A DNA stretch of 43,023 nucleotides from NCBI GenBank assembly GCA_003427395.1, contig BFEA01000290.1:422021-465043 (forward strand). Reading direction: 5' to 3'. Positions 8,650-18,044 of this stretch are shown one piece after another. This DNA comes from Chara braunii (Eukaryota; Streptophyta; Charophyceae; Charales; Characeae). A program made the position numbers and the translations under genes. The notes beneath the pieces are model-generated. The model did not search any database, was not told where the DNA came from, and saw nothing but the letters and a program-made list of their open reading frames with translations. Positions within the stretch are counted from its first letter, which is position 1; each line of letters begins with the position of its first letter.

Positions 8650-9987
8650 AAATCTGCAGAATGTGATATCGAGATATGGGGAATCCCATATAATGCCATT
8701 ATCGATTCGGGAACCGCTGTTCTGGCTATCTCGTTACGGGTAGTTGAAATGGCAGGAAGGAAGAACGATCTAATCATGCTCACGGAAAAAGATCAGCTCG
8801 TTTCAGCATATGAGGAGAAGATTAAAACGGTGGGACGAATGACCAATGTTGCTTTTCGATTAGGAAAGGTACATGCTTTGGGAGATGTCGTCGTCTTAGA
8901 CGTAAATACTTACGACGTCCTTTTCGGCCTTCCCGCTCTTGTGGCCTTGCGAGCCAATCTGAATTTCGAGAGACGATCGATCGTCCTCCGAAATACAGGA
9001 GGAAAACCTTATGTTGTATCGATGAGATTGACCCTTCGTAGTACCACCACTAACGTGACTCCGCGAGTTTCTCCCATAATTGCAGGAACTCTCCGCGTGA
9101 TCACCTGGGATAATTCCGCAGACAACGGGCAACCGTCAAAGGACACGAACAACAGTGACGAGGACGATCCAGTGATCCTGGAAATGGCACAGCAGCGTAT
9201 CCATTGCCCGGTGCAACGAGCAAATACAAGGTCGCTAAGCCTGACCGATCAGAGTCTACAAAGAACGCAAGCCACGATTATGGGTGAACCTCTCGTGCAG
9301 ATTTCGAGGATGGTCGATTCTTTGGAACCCCTTCGAACCCTGTACGAAGACATCTCCCATTTTCTTGCACGATATAATGACAAACGACACTACTGCGGCA
9401 TCATGAGTCTTCCACGATCTCTTTTGACACCTGCAAAAGAGATACGATTGATACATTTGGGGGCAGAGACCAACTTTTTGGAACCCCCTGAGCGCCTCGA
9501 AACCGGAGTCGAAATCAAGATCGCGACGAAACCAGTGCCTTGGCAGGACATTCGCGACGGAATAACACCGGAAGAACACGTGGCTATTCGAGAGCAGGAT
9601 GCACAGATTATGGCCACCATATTCTCCTTGCGGTCGGGCAATTCGTTTATTTCCGCGCCCCCGCCCGAAAACACTAAGCGGGTAAGTACGAAACACATCG
9701 ATGTACGGATATGGAATGAGCTATACGAGTTGCACGTGCTCCAATACGTACCTGATGAGATCCATCATCTAATCGCGAAAATTCTAAAAGAATATAAAGG
9801 AGCGATTAGTCTGACGGACACAGACATTGGACTGTCGTTAGTCATACAACACGAGATTCAAACTGGAAACCATCCCCCGATTCACTGTAAGCCTGACAGG
9901 TACTCCCTGGTAGAGCAGAAAACGGCCCTCGAGCGGATTCGGGAATTCGAAGCCAGTGGGTGGATCGAACCCGCCACTCGGCCATGA
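8650..9987 (+). pseudogene. pol: pol part 1, copy 1: aspartic protease and N-terminal RT
   Basis: The frame is open from just after TGA at 8647. The retropepsin active site reads IIDSGTAVLAIS (Asp codon at 8704), followed by the flap-side block DVVVLDVNTYDVLFGLPAL. Retropepsin cleaves the Gag-Pol polyprotein. A spacer of about 250 residues leads to the RT N-terminus (IHCKPDRYSLVEQ, ASGWIEPATRP). The frame ends at TGA 9985-9987, near where copy 2 reads TGG in GPWSF. The next ~60 bases contain a frameshift before RT resumes in another frame at 10049. Its frame differs from gag, but the offset is not the same in the two copies, so a programmed frameshift cannot be argued. Confidence 0.8.
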
Positions 9988-10048
9988 TCGTTCCCGGTAG
10001 TATTAGTGCCAGAACGGATCGATTCGCATATGCATTGATTATCGTAAG

Positions 10049-11110
10049 TTGAATGACATCACGAACAAAGATGTGTACACCCTTCCCACGATTGATGATT
10101 TGCTAGATGCGATTGGGTGTGCTAATTATTTTAGTAAATTTGATATTCCTCACGGCTTCCATCACATTCTGGTTAAGGAGGAAGATCGACCGAAAATGGC
10201 TTTTGTATTGTTTGAAGGCACGTGGCAGTGGGTTCGGTATCCGATAGGGATTTGCAACGTGCTTGCCACATTTCAACGAGCTATGAACGTGACGTTCCAT
10301 AATTTTGTCAATAAGACGCGACTCACTCAGGGGATGATTAACTTCTGCGTCATCGTGTACATGGACGACATCCTCGTCTACTCGGAGACCTATCACGGGC
10401 ATGCACAACACATCGAGTGGACGCTAGAAGCTCTGAGAGATGCTGGGTTCAAGATCGCACTCGAAAAGAGCGAGTTTTTCCTTTCGAAAATCTCGTTCCT
10501 GGGTTACGTGGTGACAAGTGGAGGACTGCGACCAGACTCAAGGAAAGTCGCGGCGGTGAAAGATGCTCTTGTCCCCACCACGGTGATGCAGGTTCGAGCT
10601 TTCCTGGGACTGGCATCATACTACCGTCGCTTTATCAAAGGTTTCGCTGTGATTGCGCGACCTCTGACGAATCTGCAGCGAAAGGACCAGCCCCTCAGCT
10701 GGGACGCAGAGTGCGAACAGGCCTTCGCCACCCTCAAAGGCGCTCTGGCGACAACACCTATTTTGATCCGGCTGGACCCCATAAAGCGGTTCATTCAAAT
10801 AATGGATTGGCAGCCAGAGGCGATTTCTGCTATTCTAGCGCAGAAGGGGAACGATGGTCGAGAGCACGTCATCGAGTACGTGTCTCGTACGGTGCCAGAC
10901 CAACGAAGGAACGATTCCGCCCCGCAAGGTGAATACTATGATGTAGTCTGGGGAATTCAGCACTTCCATCCGTACTTGTACGGACAGAAGTTCCTCCTTG
11001 TAACCGATCATGAGTCATTATTGGCTCTCAAGAAGCTCACTAATTACACGGGCATAGTTGGACGGTGGGCGGTGCGCCTACAAGAATACGATTTCGACAT
11101 CATTCACTGA
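10049..11110 (+). pseudogene. pol: pol part 2, copy 1: reverse transcriptase and RNase H
   Basis: The 353-codon frame carries the RT palm: YFSKFDIPHGFHHI with the first catalytic Asp region, FQRAMN, and the intact YMDDILVYS box (10358-10369). The thumb/connection follows with SFLGYVVTSGGL and FLGLASYYRRFIKGF. RNase H follows (MDWQPEAISAILAQK, EYYDVVWGIQHFHPYL, LVTDHESLLALK). Sequence style is that of Ty3/gypsy. The RT catalytic box looks unbroken in this copy. The stop TGA 11108-11110 replaces a CGG Arg codon of copy 2 at the end of RNase H. The upstream frameshift means the protein could not be made whole. Confidence 0.85.
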
Positions 11111-11252
11111 AAGACAGAGAGGCACAGCGACGCGGACGGGTTGACACGTCTGCATCGCCCCGCTAAGGTACCAAAGGGCGAAAAAATCATTTCATGGAAA
11201 GAACCGGAGTCAGCAAACGGACCCAAGTACGGACAAGTGGCAGTCCTTCCAC

Positions 11253-11924
11253 TTGGCAAGAAGCAGGCAATTGGCAATGGGTGATGGAGGTAATTTTACA
11301 ACTCCTGTCTCTCCCCTCTCATCTTCATCTTTTCTCTCCCTACCCGACAAATTTTGTTACTTTTGTGAAGCGATCTCACTTGTCTACTCGATCTCAATGC
11401 GTCCTAGTGGGGAAGGGTATGCAGAATGGATAGATTGTCGACAATGTGTCGCACGAGCCCATGACTCGTGCATCCAGTACCGAAATGGCGATAAGCCTTG
11501 GTTATGTCCCCTGTGTCGGACTGATAAGATCCCGACTGAAGGTCGATTTCTTAACGCCACGTCAGAAGGGTTGGAAAAGATCCAGAAGTTTAGAAGGGCC
11601 GAGGTATGGACGGACATCGCTCTAATTGCCACCTTGGTAGGAAACCCCCTCCAGGACTTCACTAAGGAAGACAGGAGGAGGGTCAATGAAAGAGCTCAGG
11701 ATTATCGTTGGAACGAGGGCCGGTTAGAAAAACGGACGACGAATGGTAGCGGGATTTGGATGGTAGTGCGGCACCCGTTCATGAGGTATGACTGGGTTAA
11801 GACGACGCATGGGGAAATGGTAGCCAATTTTGTCGTACGGATCACGGAAGCGGCAATCGACAAGAACGAATGGTATTGGTCCAATATTCGCGATGATGTG
11901 AAATTCATCGTCGCGAATTGCTAG
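11253..11924 (+). pseudogene. pol: pol part 3, copy 1: PHD finger plus integrase zinc-binding domain
   Basis: The ORF starts in a low-complexity linker and contains a C4HC3 PHD-type finger at 11355-11516: C-x2-C, then DC-x2-C-x4-H-x2-C, then WLCPLC, with a Trp two residues before the third Cys. PHD fingers usually read histone H3 tails. About 40 residues on begins the integrase N-terminal region (EDRRRVNERAQDY, RLEKR, RHPFMRYDWVKTTHGE, EWYWSNIRDDVKFIVANC). In the HHCC motif one His of the pair seen in copy 2 (AHEETAAHF) is Asn here. TAG at 11922 replaces CAG of copy 2, and the frame is otherwise continuous with the catalytic core from 12009. The linker before the finger is 1 nt out of frame with RNase H, and copy 2 is out by the other sense. 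Confidence 0.8.
11355..11516 (+). other. PHD-type zinc finger domain within pol (copy 1)
   Basis: This segment of 54 codons starts at FCYFCE and ends at PWLCPLC. All eight candidate zinc ligands are present in C4HC3 order, and the spacing C-x2-C-x4-H-x2-C in the middle matches PHD and not RING or the integrase HHCC. The homologous segment of copy 2 (29180-29341) has exactly the same length. Position between RNase H and integrase suggests a module that tethers the integration complex to chromatin, analogous in role to the chromodomain of chromoviruses. That role is inferred. Confidence 0.75.
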
Positions 11925-12008
11925 GTCTGCGCTGCTGACAAGGCGCCGATCCAACCGCCAAGATCGATAGTACCGACGATCGTCGAACGACCGTTTCAGA
12001 GGGTTAGC

Positions 12009-12992
12009 ATGAATATTACCGTATTGTGGTGCCCCCCTGGACCTAATAGCTACGAGTATTCAATCCTACTGGTATTCGTAGACCATTTTTCGAAATGGAT
12101 TGAGGCATATCCGTGTCGTACGCGACAAGCAGCTGAAATTGTGCGATACGTCAACCGGTTTCTAGGGATGCATCAGGACACAGAGGAAATCCTGACCGAC
12201 AATGGGGTAGAATTCAAAGGGAAAGTTTTAAGGAATCTGGTCGTACATGGCGTCGCCATTCGGAATACTGCACCCCACATGTCGCAATCTAATGGCCTAG
12301 TAGAAAACGCAAATCGGGTGATAAGGACAGCATTGCGACGAAACATCACGGCATGGGATCCGAGGCGCTGGCCCGATATCGTAGATCACATCCTAGCGGT
12401 CCATCAGGGAATGCCTCACGAATCGACGGGCCTTAGGCCCTTCCATTTACGAACCAATAGCGTAGCGTGTGTCTCGATACCGAGCCTCCCCGACGAATCT
12501 TCATTGAACCGACGGCCCACAAGAGCCACGGTTCGGGACAAGGCCAAGCGGCATATGGAACTGATGGAACGGTCTCTTCCCCGATTAGCCCGAAAACGCC
12601 AGAAAATGACTGAGCTGGCCCACGACCGACAGATCCGTAGCTACGAGGCCCGAAATGGGAACGCAGGACCACGACCCCAATATAAATTAGGGGACCTGGT
12701 GCATGTGAGGAAATGTGCTCGTCAAGGGAAGATAGCGCCACGATTCTTCGGGCGATTTCACGTGATCGAACTCGACCCGAACGGGGTGAACACCGTGCGC
12801 CTCGTGCCGGAGGTCTCGGGAAACCGATCGGCTTGGCCGATCGTCCGCCACGTGTCTTATCTACGTCTTCTCCCTTCCTCTCCATCTCCAGTCGCATCTG
12901 CCTTCTCATTCACTACAGAGGAGGACGACGATTCTTTGTCGCTCTCATCCCCTCCTGTTTCTCTTGCTCCGTCCTCATCTCCATCGCCATGA
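12009..12992 (+). pseudogene. pol: pol part 4, copy 1: integrase catalytic core and C-terminus
   Basis: The rve-type core has VDHFSKWIEAYP, LTDNGVEF (second catalytic Asp at 12198) and SNGLVENANR (Glu at 12303), giving the D-35-E spacing. The first catalytic Asp is Asn here (MNIT, codon 12012), whereas copy 2 has MDTT, so this copy is predicted to be integration-dead. The C-terminus contains YKLGDLVHVRK and a GPY/F-like module (APRFFGRFHVIELD..VRLVPE), then a Ser/Pro-rich tail. No chromodomain is seen. The stop TGA 12990-12992 overlaps the ATG of ORF3a (12989) as ATGA, and the same overlap exists in copy 2. Confidence 0.85.
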
Positions 12993-13468
12993 GCTTTTCA
13001 GTGGAGCAGGTGATCAGTGCATAGCTGCTAACCCCAAGAGGACGGATCAGTACCATCCGGCAAGTACAGCGGCCACGCCTCAGTGTCGATCTTCTTTGGT
13101 TTGCAGCTTTCTTCAACGCGGCGGCAATCCACGCTGCGGTGGAATTCCGGTTTTCGCAAGCGGCAACAACACGTGTTCTGGCCGAGATATCGGCCTTCCA
13201 GCGTCTGTCCCCTCCTGGTATCAGTCACATCACGGTCATCGTCGTCTTCATCGGGGATATTACGGCAGTGCCATCGGCGATCCATCCCGACATCCTCCGA
13301 ACCTTGCGCGCGTGGGGCGAAGCGATCTAGGCTGCGTGGACAACACTCCTTGCTCGACGCGGGGATACAGTCGTGCCCGCGTACGACATCGATCTGCAGC
13401 TTCGTTCTTCCAGCGATTCGCAGCCGATCGTGTTACCAGAGCTTCGCCCCTTTGCATCGCCCCGATGA
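12989..13468 (+). pseudogene. ORF3a, copy 1 (extra 3' ORF, 159 codons)
   Basis: ATG at 12989 overlaps the pol stop. The frame spans 480 nt to a TGA at 13466, exactly as in copy 2 (30806-31285). It is interrupted by TAG at codon 12, also present in copy 2, and by TAG at 13328, which is not. Conserved blocks include MSFSVEQ, TPRGR..IRQVQ, FAAFF, TRVLAEISAFQRLS, PSAIH.DI and HDIDLQLRSSS in copy 2 style. A mildly hydrophobic stretch around FAAFF could be an amphipathic or membrane helix. I recognise no family. Identical length without net indels and protein-level similarity argue for a real gene. It is not a classical Env: no signal peptide or glycoprotein layout is visible. Confidence 0.6.
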
Positions 13469-14538
13469 GTCGCCGCCGCCTTTCTCTCTTTGGCCTTCCC
13501 TCTGACGTTCCCACCCTCTGGCAATCTGCCCACGCCCCCTCTTTCTCTTATCGTGTCAAGCATATCAGTGTGCCGATATTGAACGAGCAGAAGTGGAGCG
13601 ACTGGTGGGAGGCGTACGCAGAGCTTGCCTTCTGCTTGCTGGAAATAGCATTCCGCTGGTCTAAGCCGGCGTCGTATGCAGAGGGTCCATAACTTCCAGA
13701 CGACGAAGTGAAACTGCTGATTGTACAAGCTTGGAGAACGGCGACGGAGGGGGATCTGTTGGGGATACTGTTTTGAAAGGTGGATGACGGAAATCTCGCT
13801 GTAATTACGAGGGAACTGCTAGTGTTTCTGACACAGCTAGTGGACGACCTGCCTCAGGATATCTTATCGCGGTGTGACAATCAGTTGGGCACCCACGTGC
13901 TTTCCGGAACACTCAAGCCACGCCTGTTGTCGTCCACGTGTACTGAGCTAGACGGCGACAACTGTGTCTATCCGTCCCAGGCTCTTTTTCTTGAGATCGA
14001 CGTCACCGATCTCACAGTGTGGGACCCCATCATCTAGCAAGGAAACGCGCGGTAGGAGGAACAAGAAGATGAGGAAGAAGGCGAGGAGGAAGGTGAAGAA
14101 GATGAAGAAGAAAAAGAAGAAGAAGAGTCGAGGGAAGATAGTGAAGATCCTGATTACATTAAGGAAGAAGAAGAGGACAGGGAAGGAGAGGAACCAGTAG
14201 GAGAAGAAGAGGTAGCAGGTGGGATGAGTCAGCAGCCCGAACGAAGCAGGGAAGAAGAAGAGGCAGGAGCATGAAAACGGTTGGAAAAGGCGGAGGGAAA
14301 ACGACCGGTTGAGAAAAGGTCCCCGTCGGATCTATCGTTAGGAAACTTGTGGCTCGATCCAGAGCCCCCGAAGGAAGACGAAGGAAACGATGGAACCGCA
14401 GCGGAGGGATCAGGAAGACGCCGCCGAAGGAGCGAATTGCCGACTTCGTCTGGTTCCTCTGCACGGCCTGCCCTTCGCCTACGTCAGCATGAGGGCGATC
14501 GGGCTTCATCCCCCTTTGTTCTCTCGCTGTCCCCTTGA
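13465..14538 (+). pseudogene. ORF3b, copy 1 (extra 3' ORF, 357 codons)
   Basis: ATG at 13465 overlaps the ORF3a stop as ATGA. One reading frame runs 1,074 nt to TGA at 14536, broken by stops at 13690, 13774, 14035, 14053 and 14272. The matching unit in copy 2 is also 1,074 nt. The N-terminus begins MSRRR.SLFGLPSD, followed by a Trp-rich block (KWSDWWEAYAELAFCLLE) and a helical block (ELLVFLTQLVDDLPQDILSRCD). A long Glu/Asp tract follows, then a C-terminus with DPEPPKEDE and GRRRRRS, a possible nuclear signal. No known domain is recognised. The acidic-then-basic tail resembles chromatin or histone-interacting proteins only in composition. Function unknown. Confidence 0.6.
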
Positions 14539-14545
14539 CTTCTTG

Positions 14546-15022
14546 ATGCTCACTCGACTCCTTGGTAGACCCCCGTCCCCGTTGGATGGTGTCCCTTCCC
14601 TCCCGACCTCTTCCACCACCTTTACGCCACCCGCGTCCTAGTCACCGTCTTTCCGCATTACCACCCGCTCTGTAGTAGATTCTTTTCTTCTCCATGTTCT
14701 CCTGTTTAGTGTAGATTGGCGGAAATATAACCATATAGAAATATATTGTTGTATATCAAGAACGATCCCCGCCTGCGAAAACTACGAGAATTTTCGCACT
14801 GCTCTTCGCCACACTCTCTCCACCATCTACCCCGACTATATTGCCTCTCTCCCCCACCATCGCGAGGAACCTCGTTTCCCCTGCATCCATCGCTCCATCC
14901 ATTACACCTCCCTTCCCGCTTTCGAATCTCCGACCATCAACTGCTTTATGCCTCCTCTTCCCCAGCATCCTCCACCGCCTCCCCCATCGGTAATTAGACT
15001 GCCCTTCCCGGGAAACCTATAG
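14546..15022 (+). pseudogene. ORF3c, copy 1 (extra 3' ORF, ~155 codons, frameshifted)
   Basis: A candidate ATG lies 7 nt after the ORF3b stop. Similarity to copy 2 (32360-32831) is visible as CPFPP.LFH.LYATR, then TIPACENYENFR.AL, YPDY.ASLPH, RSIHYT.LPA, FMPPLPQ, PPPPPPSV and RLPFPGNL before a shared TAG. The blocks fall in different frames, so indels have accumulated. Pro-rich C-terminus; no domain recognised. This is the weakest of the three extra frames, but the shared stop position and the conserved tail support it. Confidence 0.45.
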
Positions 15023-15365
15023 ATTAGAACGCTTCCTGCCCCCACTCCCTTCTAGCCCACCCCCTTGCCATACTCCCATGTATCATCTCCCCTTTCCCCT
15101 TCCCTTAGGTCATTGATGTATGGTTAATTGGCATGTGCCACGACGATGGCACGCACGATCCCCTCCTTGGACTGAAGAGAGCCCACCCTGAGGAAATTAT
15201 AGGATAGAGCCATGTGTGCCACCCTGGATGACATCCACACTCTTATCGGACGGTAAGTGGCAACAACGAACGCTCCGCGTGACGATCGATTAGAGAGATC
15301 GACACGTGTCATGATTCAAGCAAGCAGGAGCTTGCTTAAGATGGGACCCCCCTGGGCGTCATATA
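15023..15365 (+). other. 3' untranslated part of copy 1 before the 3' LTR
   Basis: No ORF is conserved here. Elements shared with copy 2 are CACACTCTTATC, GGTAAGTGGCA, GATCGATTAGAGAG, GACACGTGTC, an 8-bp stem-loop at 15318-15337, and a polypurine-tract candidate (AAGATGGGA) just before the LTR. Confidence 0.55.
15318..15337 (+). other. conserved stem-loop before the 3' LTR (copy 1)
   Basis: Arms AAGCAAGC and GCTTGCTT enclose the loop AGGA. In copy 2 the outermost pair is G-C instead of A-T and the loop is AGTA. Both hairpins end 28 nt before the LTR. Confidence 0.55.
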
Positions 15366-15852
15366 TGTGACGAACCAATTTTTGTTCCGCGCGATCTTCT
15401 GCGCGATGGCAATGAGGGGTCATAAGATGGGAAGGTTGGACCAATTACGGGAGATCGGGATCAAAGGGAAATTGCATCGGTGTCCTCCCTTGTTCGTCTT
15501 TTTCGCGTCGTTTCTTTTCGGATGGCTGGGTTCAGGGCCGGGCAAGTCTCGAGATGGCCGATTGAGTGGCTGTCGCGCCGACACACTATAAATTCTGGTT
15601 GCGCGATTAGATAGCTCTCTTAACCAGCTGTTGGAAGCTCAGGGTAGCGCGATCAGTGAGGGTCGGCTCACGAGCGAAGTAAGAGGTGAGTTGAAGTGGG
15701 AGTCGGGCGACCCGACGAGCTGGTGTCGAATGCGTGGGGTTGACGCGTGGGGCTACGATGGACTGTAGCGCGCGGGCGAACCTGACGGGTGCAGGAGGAC
15801 TAAGCGGGGTGACGACTTCGTGGGTTGGTGCGTGACGACGGACTGTCCGCAT

Positions 15853-15856
<4 letters not shown>

Positions 15857-15890
<34 letters not shown>

Positions 15891-15990
15891 NNNNNNNNNN
15901 NNNNNNNNNNNNNNNNNNNNNNNNNNNNNNNNNNNNNNNNNNNNNNNNNNNNNNNNNNNNNNNNNNNNNNNNNNNNNNNNNNNNNNNNNN

Positions 15991-16028
<38 letters not shown>
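15857..16028. repeat. (AG)n microsatellite with 100-N assembly gap
   Basis: AG repeats flank 100 N at 15891-15990. The true length is unknown. The equivalent place in the 5' LTR (around 5582-5606) has only a short impure AG run, so the tract expanded after insertion. Confidence 0.9.
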
Positions 16029-16030
<2 letters not shown>

Positions 16031-16655
16031 GAGGTTGATGGACGTGGATTTGCAATTTTCTTTGTCTTATCACCCTCCTTACTTTTGTATATAAATTTTG
16101 ATATCGGCTCCGGGCGACTCGCCCGTTTTCTTTTGTTTTTGGAATCTTGGCTTACCTTCAGCCCCCACTTGTTTTGCGATTGATCTTGATCTCGTTTATT
16201 GTGTGTTTTGTCAAATGAATGGATAGATGAATGATATAGTTGTTGTTTTTCCTGACTGGTCATCGTCTTTGCTTGCCATTTTGATACGCCATTAAGGCAT
16301 AGTAGAAATGCTAATGTCTAATGTGTCATAGCACCTTGCATGATCGAGAATGATTGTTTGCGAGATCACGGAGTGATTAGATGATTGGGTAGTTGTTTAC
16401 GGCGCGCGGCGATTTTGCAACAGGCGAATGCCTCACGGGGATACGTGTAAGCGCGATTCGATCTGCGAAGCCTACACGTATCCATGCGCGTCAATTCGCG
16501 ACCATTGACGAGCTTGACATCTCCGGTATCGGGTAGGCGGGGAATTTTCCTTCCCCCACGCACCTAAACGGATAGGAGTTTTCGATATCACATCGGGAAA
16601 ATCCCCTTGTCGGTTGGACGTGTGCGGAAGGCTTCCATTACGCCGCAATGATAAG

Positions 16656-17138
16656 ATGCCGAGCTCCTGGGACTCAGAGTACTTCGACCCTTGGGTGAGA
16701 GAATGTGTTAGACAAAGATACCCGGAATTCCCCTGCCTAACCGAGAATCGATTGTGCCCCAGGGAGTTTCACTATGCCGTAACCAGCGATCCGAGGTGCC
16801 CCGATTACCCAACTACGGATAACATGCAATACTTCATATCCCCCAGCTTCGTTGTTATCACTACCAATTTCCCTCCCTTCCGTCTCCTCTTCCCATATCA
16901 CCAACTCACATTGGTTCCGTGGAATTCCGTCACCCCGTATTGGCCTCGCACGCCTTGCGGAAATTGCTGGCGACGCAGCAACCGACGAGCCTCTGAAACT
17001 ACGGGGCCTAACCAGAACGCGAGACGAAAGACGCCACGTGTCTGCACTCGAAGGTCCGACTCATCGGAATCACAACCATCCCGGGCGGGCCTTTCCCCGA
17101 ACCGCCGCCACCAGAACAAACGGATCAGACGACCTTGA
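16656..17138 (+). CDS. LTR-encoded ORF, copy 1 3' LTR (160 codons)
   Basis: Starts MPSSWDSEYFDPWVRE and carries the full conserved core (LTENRLCP, TSDPRCPDYP, YFISPSFVVITT, PYHQLTLVPWNS). It continues past the position where the 5' LTR copy stops, with a CGNC (C-x2-C) motif and a basic, Arg-rich tail. The same plan, core then C-x2-C then basic tail, is found in both LTRs of copy 2. It is open here despite the age of the element. No known family; a role in RNA or DNA binding is only a guess from the tail. Confidence 0.6.
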   Translation: MPSSWDSEYFDPWVRECVRQRYPEFPCLTENRLCPREFHYAVTSDPRCPDYPTTDNMQYFISPSFVVITTNFPPFRLLFPYHQLTLVPWNSVTPYWPRTPCGNCWRRSNRRASETTGPNQNARRKTPRVCTRRSDSSESQPSRAGLSPNRRHQNKRIRRP

Positions 17139-17385
17139 ATGCACCACGCACGTCATCTGCCTTATGCTGCACGGCCTCGACCGCCATCAGACCGGAAGTA
17201 ACTCGCCCCCTTGGCTCTGTTGCATCTATGCCCCTGAAACTTTGCCACAAGAGATCTCAATTCCGACCTGGGACTCCACCCCCACTTTCCCAAAAATCCT
17301 TGGCACACCCCTTTTCACACTTCCAGGCCCGCGTCCCACTCCGATCAGGAAGTCGCGCCGGGCGTGAGGTTGGGCGTCACAAGCC

Positions 17386-17740
17386 TATGATTGGTCTGGA
17401 GTTGTAGGGGGGGAGACTTCAAGGACTGCATGGCTCGAGGATAAGAGGCAGATGATGATGAATGTCCTTTGGGAACTTGAGGAGGGTCCTGATCCCAAGC
17501 TAGAAGATCTCCTTGATTGGCAGCTCGCGGATTCCCTGATGGGCGATTGCTATGCGATTTACGAGGAAGGGAGTGATCTGTGCGATAAGGGGACAATATG
17601 CACATCCGGGATAGTGTCTGTGATAAGCCAGGATCCATACTCAGCGGCTTCCCGTACCCTTACGGGAAAATCCCATGTAAGCCTCGAAGTACGGGCTCGT
17701 TTGAAGAGATGACAGGCCAAGCTGGACAAGAACACCCCCC
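17386..17740. other. intergenic, unrecognised ORF
   Basis: An 86-codon ORF at 17452-17712 (plus) is acidic and has no recognised family. Because the next feature is a minus-strand tRNA-derived head, this stretch may simply be the body of that SINE. No RNA gene is supported. Confidence 0.35.
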
Positions 17741-17744
17741 GAAG

Positions 17745-17815
17745 TCCCAAGCCAGACTTGAACCCGTGATCTATGATATGTGAGCTGAAGGCTCTACCAT
17801 TTGAGCAACAATCGC
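17745..17815 (-). repeat. tRNA-derived head (SINE or tRNA relic)
   Basis: On the minus strand an A box (within 17791-17807, GCTCAAATGGTAGAGC) and a B box (GGGTTCAAGTC, 17755-17765) have tRNA-like spacing. The anticodon and acceptor stems do not pair convincingly, so a working tRNA is unlikely. A SINE head is the better reading. Confidence 0.5.
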
Positions 17816-18044
17816 AAACGGCCCGTGTGTGTGATATGCCAGACTGGGGAGATCAACAGAACAGCGATGAGCAACAGCCACAATAAACCCATGCAGTATC
17901 AAGACCTGACATACAACACCATGGACAACCCCTTGGGTGGTGCGCAGGCAGTGTCTGTATAAGCTTACCGTGGGTCAGCCCACAGGGGTGTGTGTCCAGC
18001 CGTGCGTCATTCTAACGCCCTGCCGGTGTCCATGCACAAGGCTG

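Larger units (their letters stand above)
4566..17381 (+). mobile_element. Ty3/gypsy-type LTR retrotransposon, copy 1 (12.8 kb)
   Basis: The element starts TGTGACG at 4566 and ends CGTCACA at 17381, flanked by the 4-bp direct repeat AGCC (4562-4565 and 17382-17385). Two LTRs enclose an internal region of about 8.4 kb. Order is gag, PR, RT, RNase H, PHD finger, IN, then ORF3a, ORF3b and ORF3c. Protease and RT ahead of integrase places it in the Ty3/gypsy (Metaviridae) order. It is non-functional: stops at 7410, 8409, 11108, 11922, 13328, 13690 and others, frameshifts in pol, and Asp-to-Asn at the first integrase catalytic position. Copy 2 at 22245-35941 belongs to the same family but is clearly diverged. 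The 4-bp duplication and the 5'/3' LTR end mismatch are unusual and discussed in the findings. Confidence 0.9.
15366..17381 (+). repeat. 3' LTR of copy 1 (deleted, contains assembly gap)
   Basis: Starts TGTGACGAACC and ends GCGTCACA. Relative to the 5' LTR it lacks about 540 bp between GTGGCTGTCG and the TATA box (15587), so most of U3 is gone while the core promoter, donor-like site (15684-15691) and LTR ORF remain. A 100-N gap (15891-15990) lies within an AG microsatellite that is only a few units long in the 5' LTR. Substitutions relative to the 5' LTR are frequent, indicating an old insertion. Confidence 0.85.

Noticed and set aside
8412-8750. Programmed frameshift between gag and pol
   Set aside because: The frame offset differs between the two copies, and the copy 2 sequence reads through the copy 1 gag stop, so random indels explain it.
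12870-12992. Chromodomain at the integrase C-terminus
   Set aside because: After the GPY/F-like module only a Ser/Pro-rich tail remains. No chromodomain aromatic cage pattern is visible.
12989-14538. Envelope gene (errantivirus-like) in the 3' region
   Set aside because: ORF3a-c lack a signal peptide, Cys-rich ectodomain and clear C-terminal membrane anchor.
15607-16263. Minus-strand 218-aa ORF running through the N gap
   Set aside because: It is built from an AG/CT repeat and 100 N and is antisense to the LTR; not a protein.
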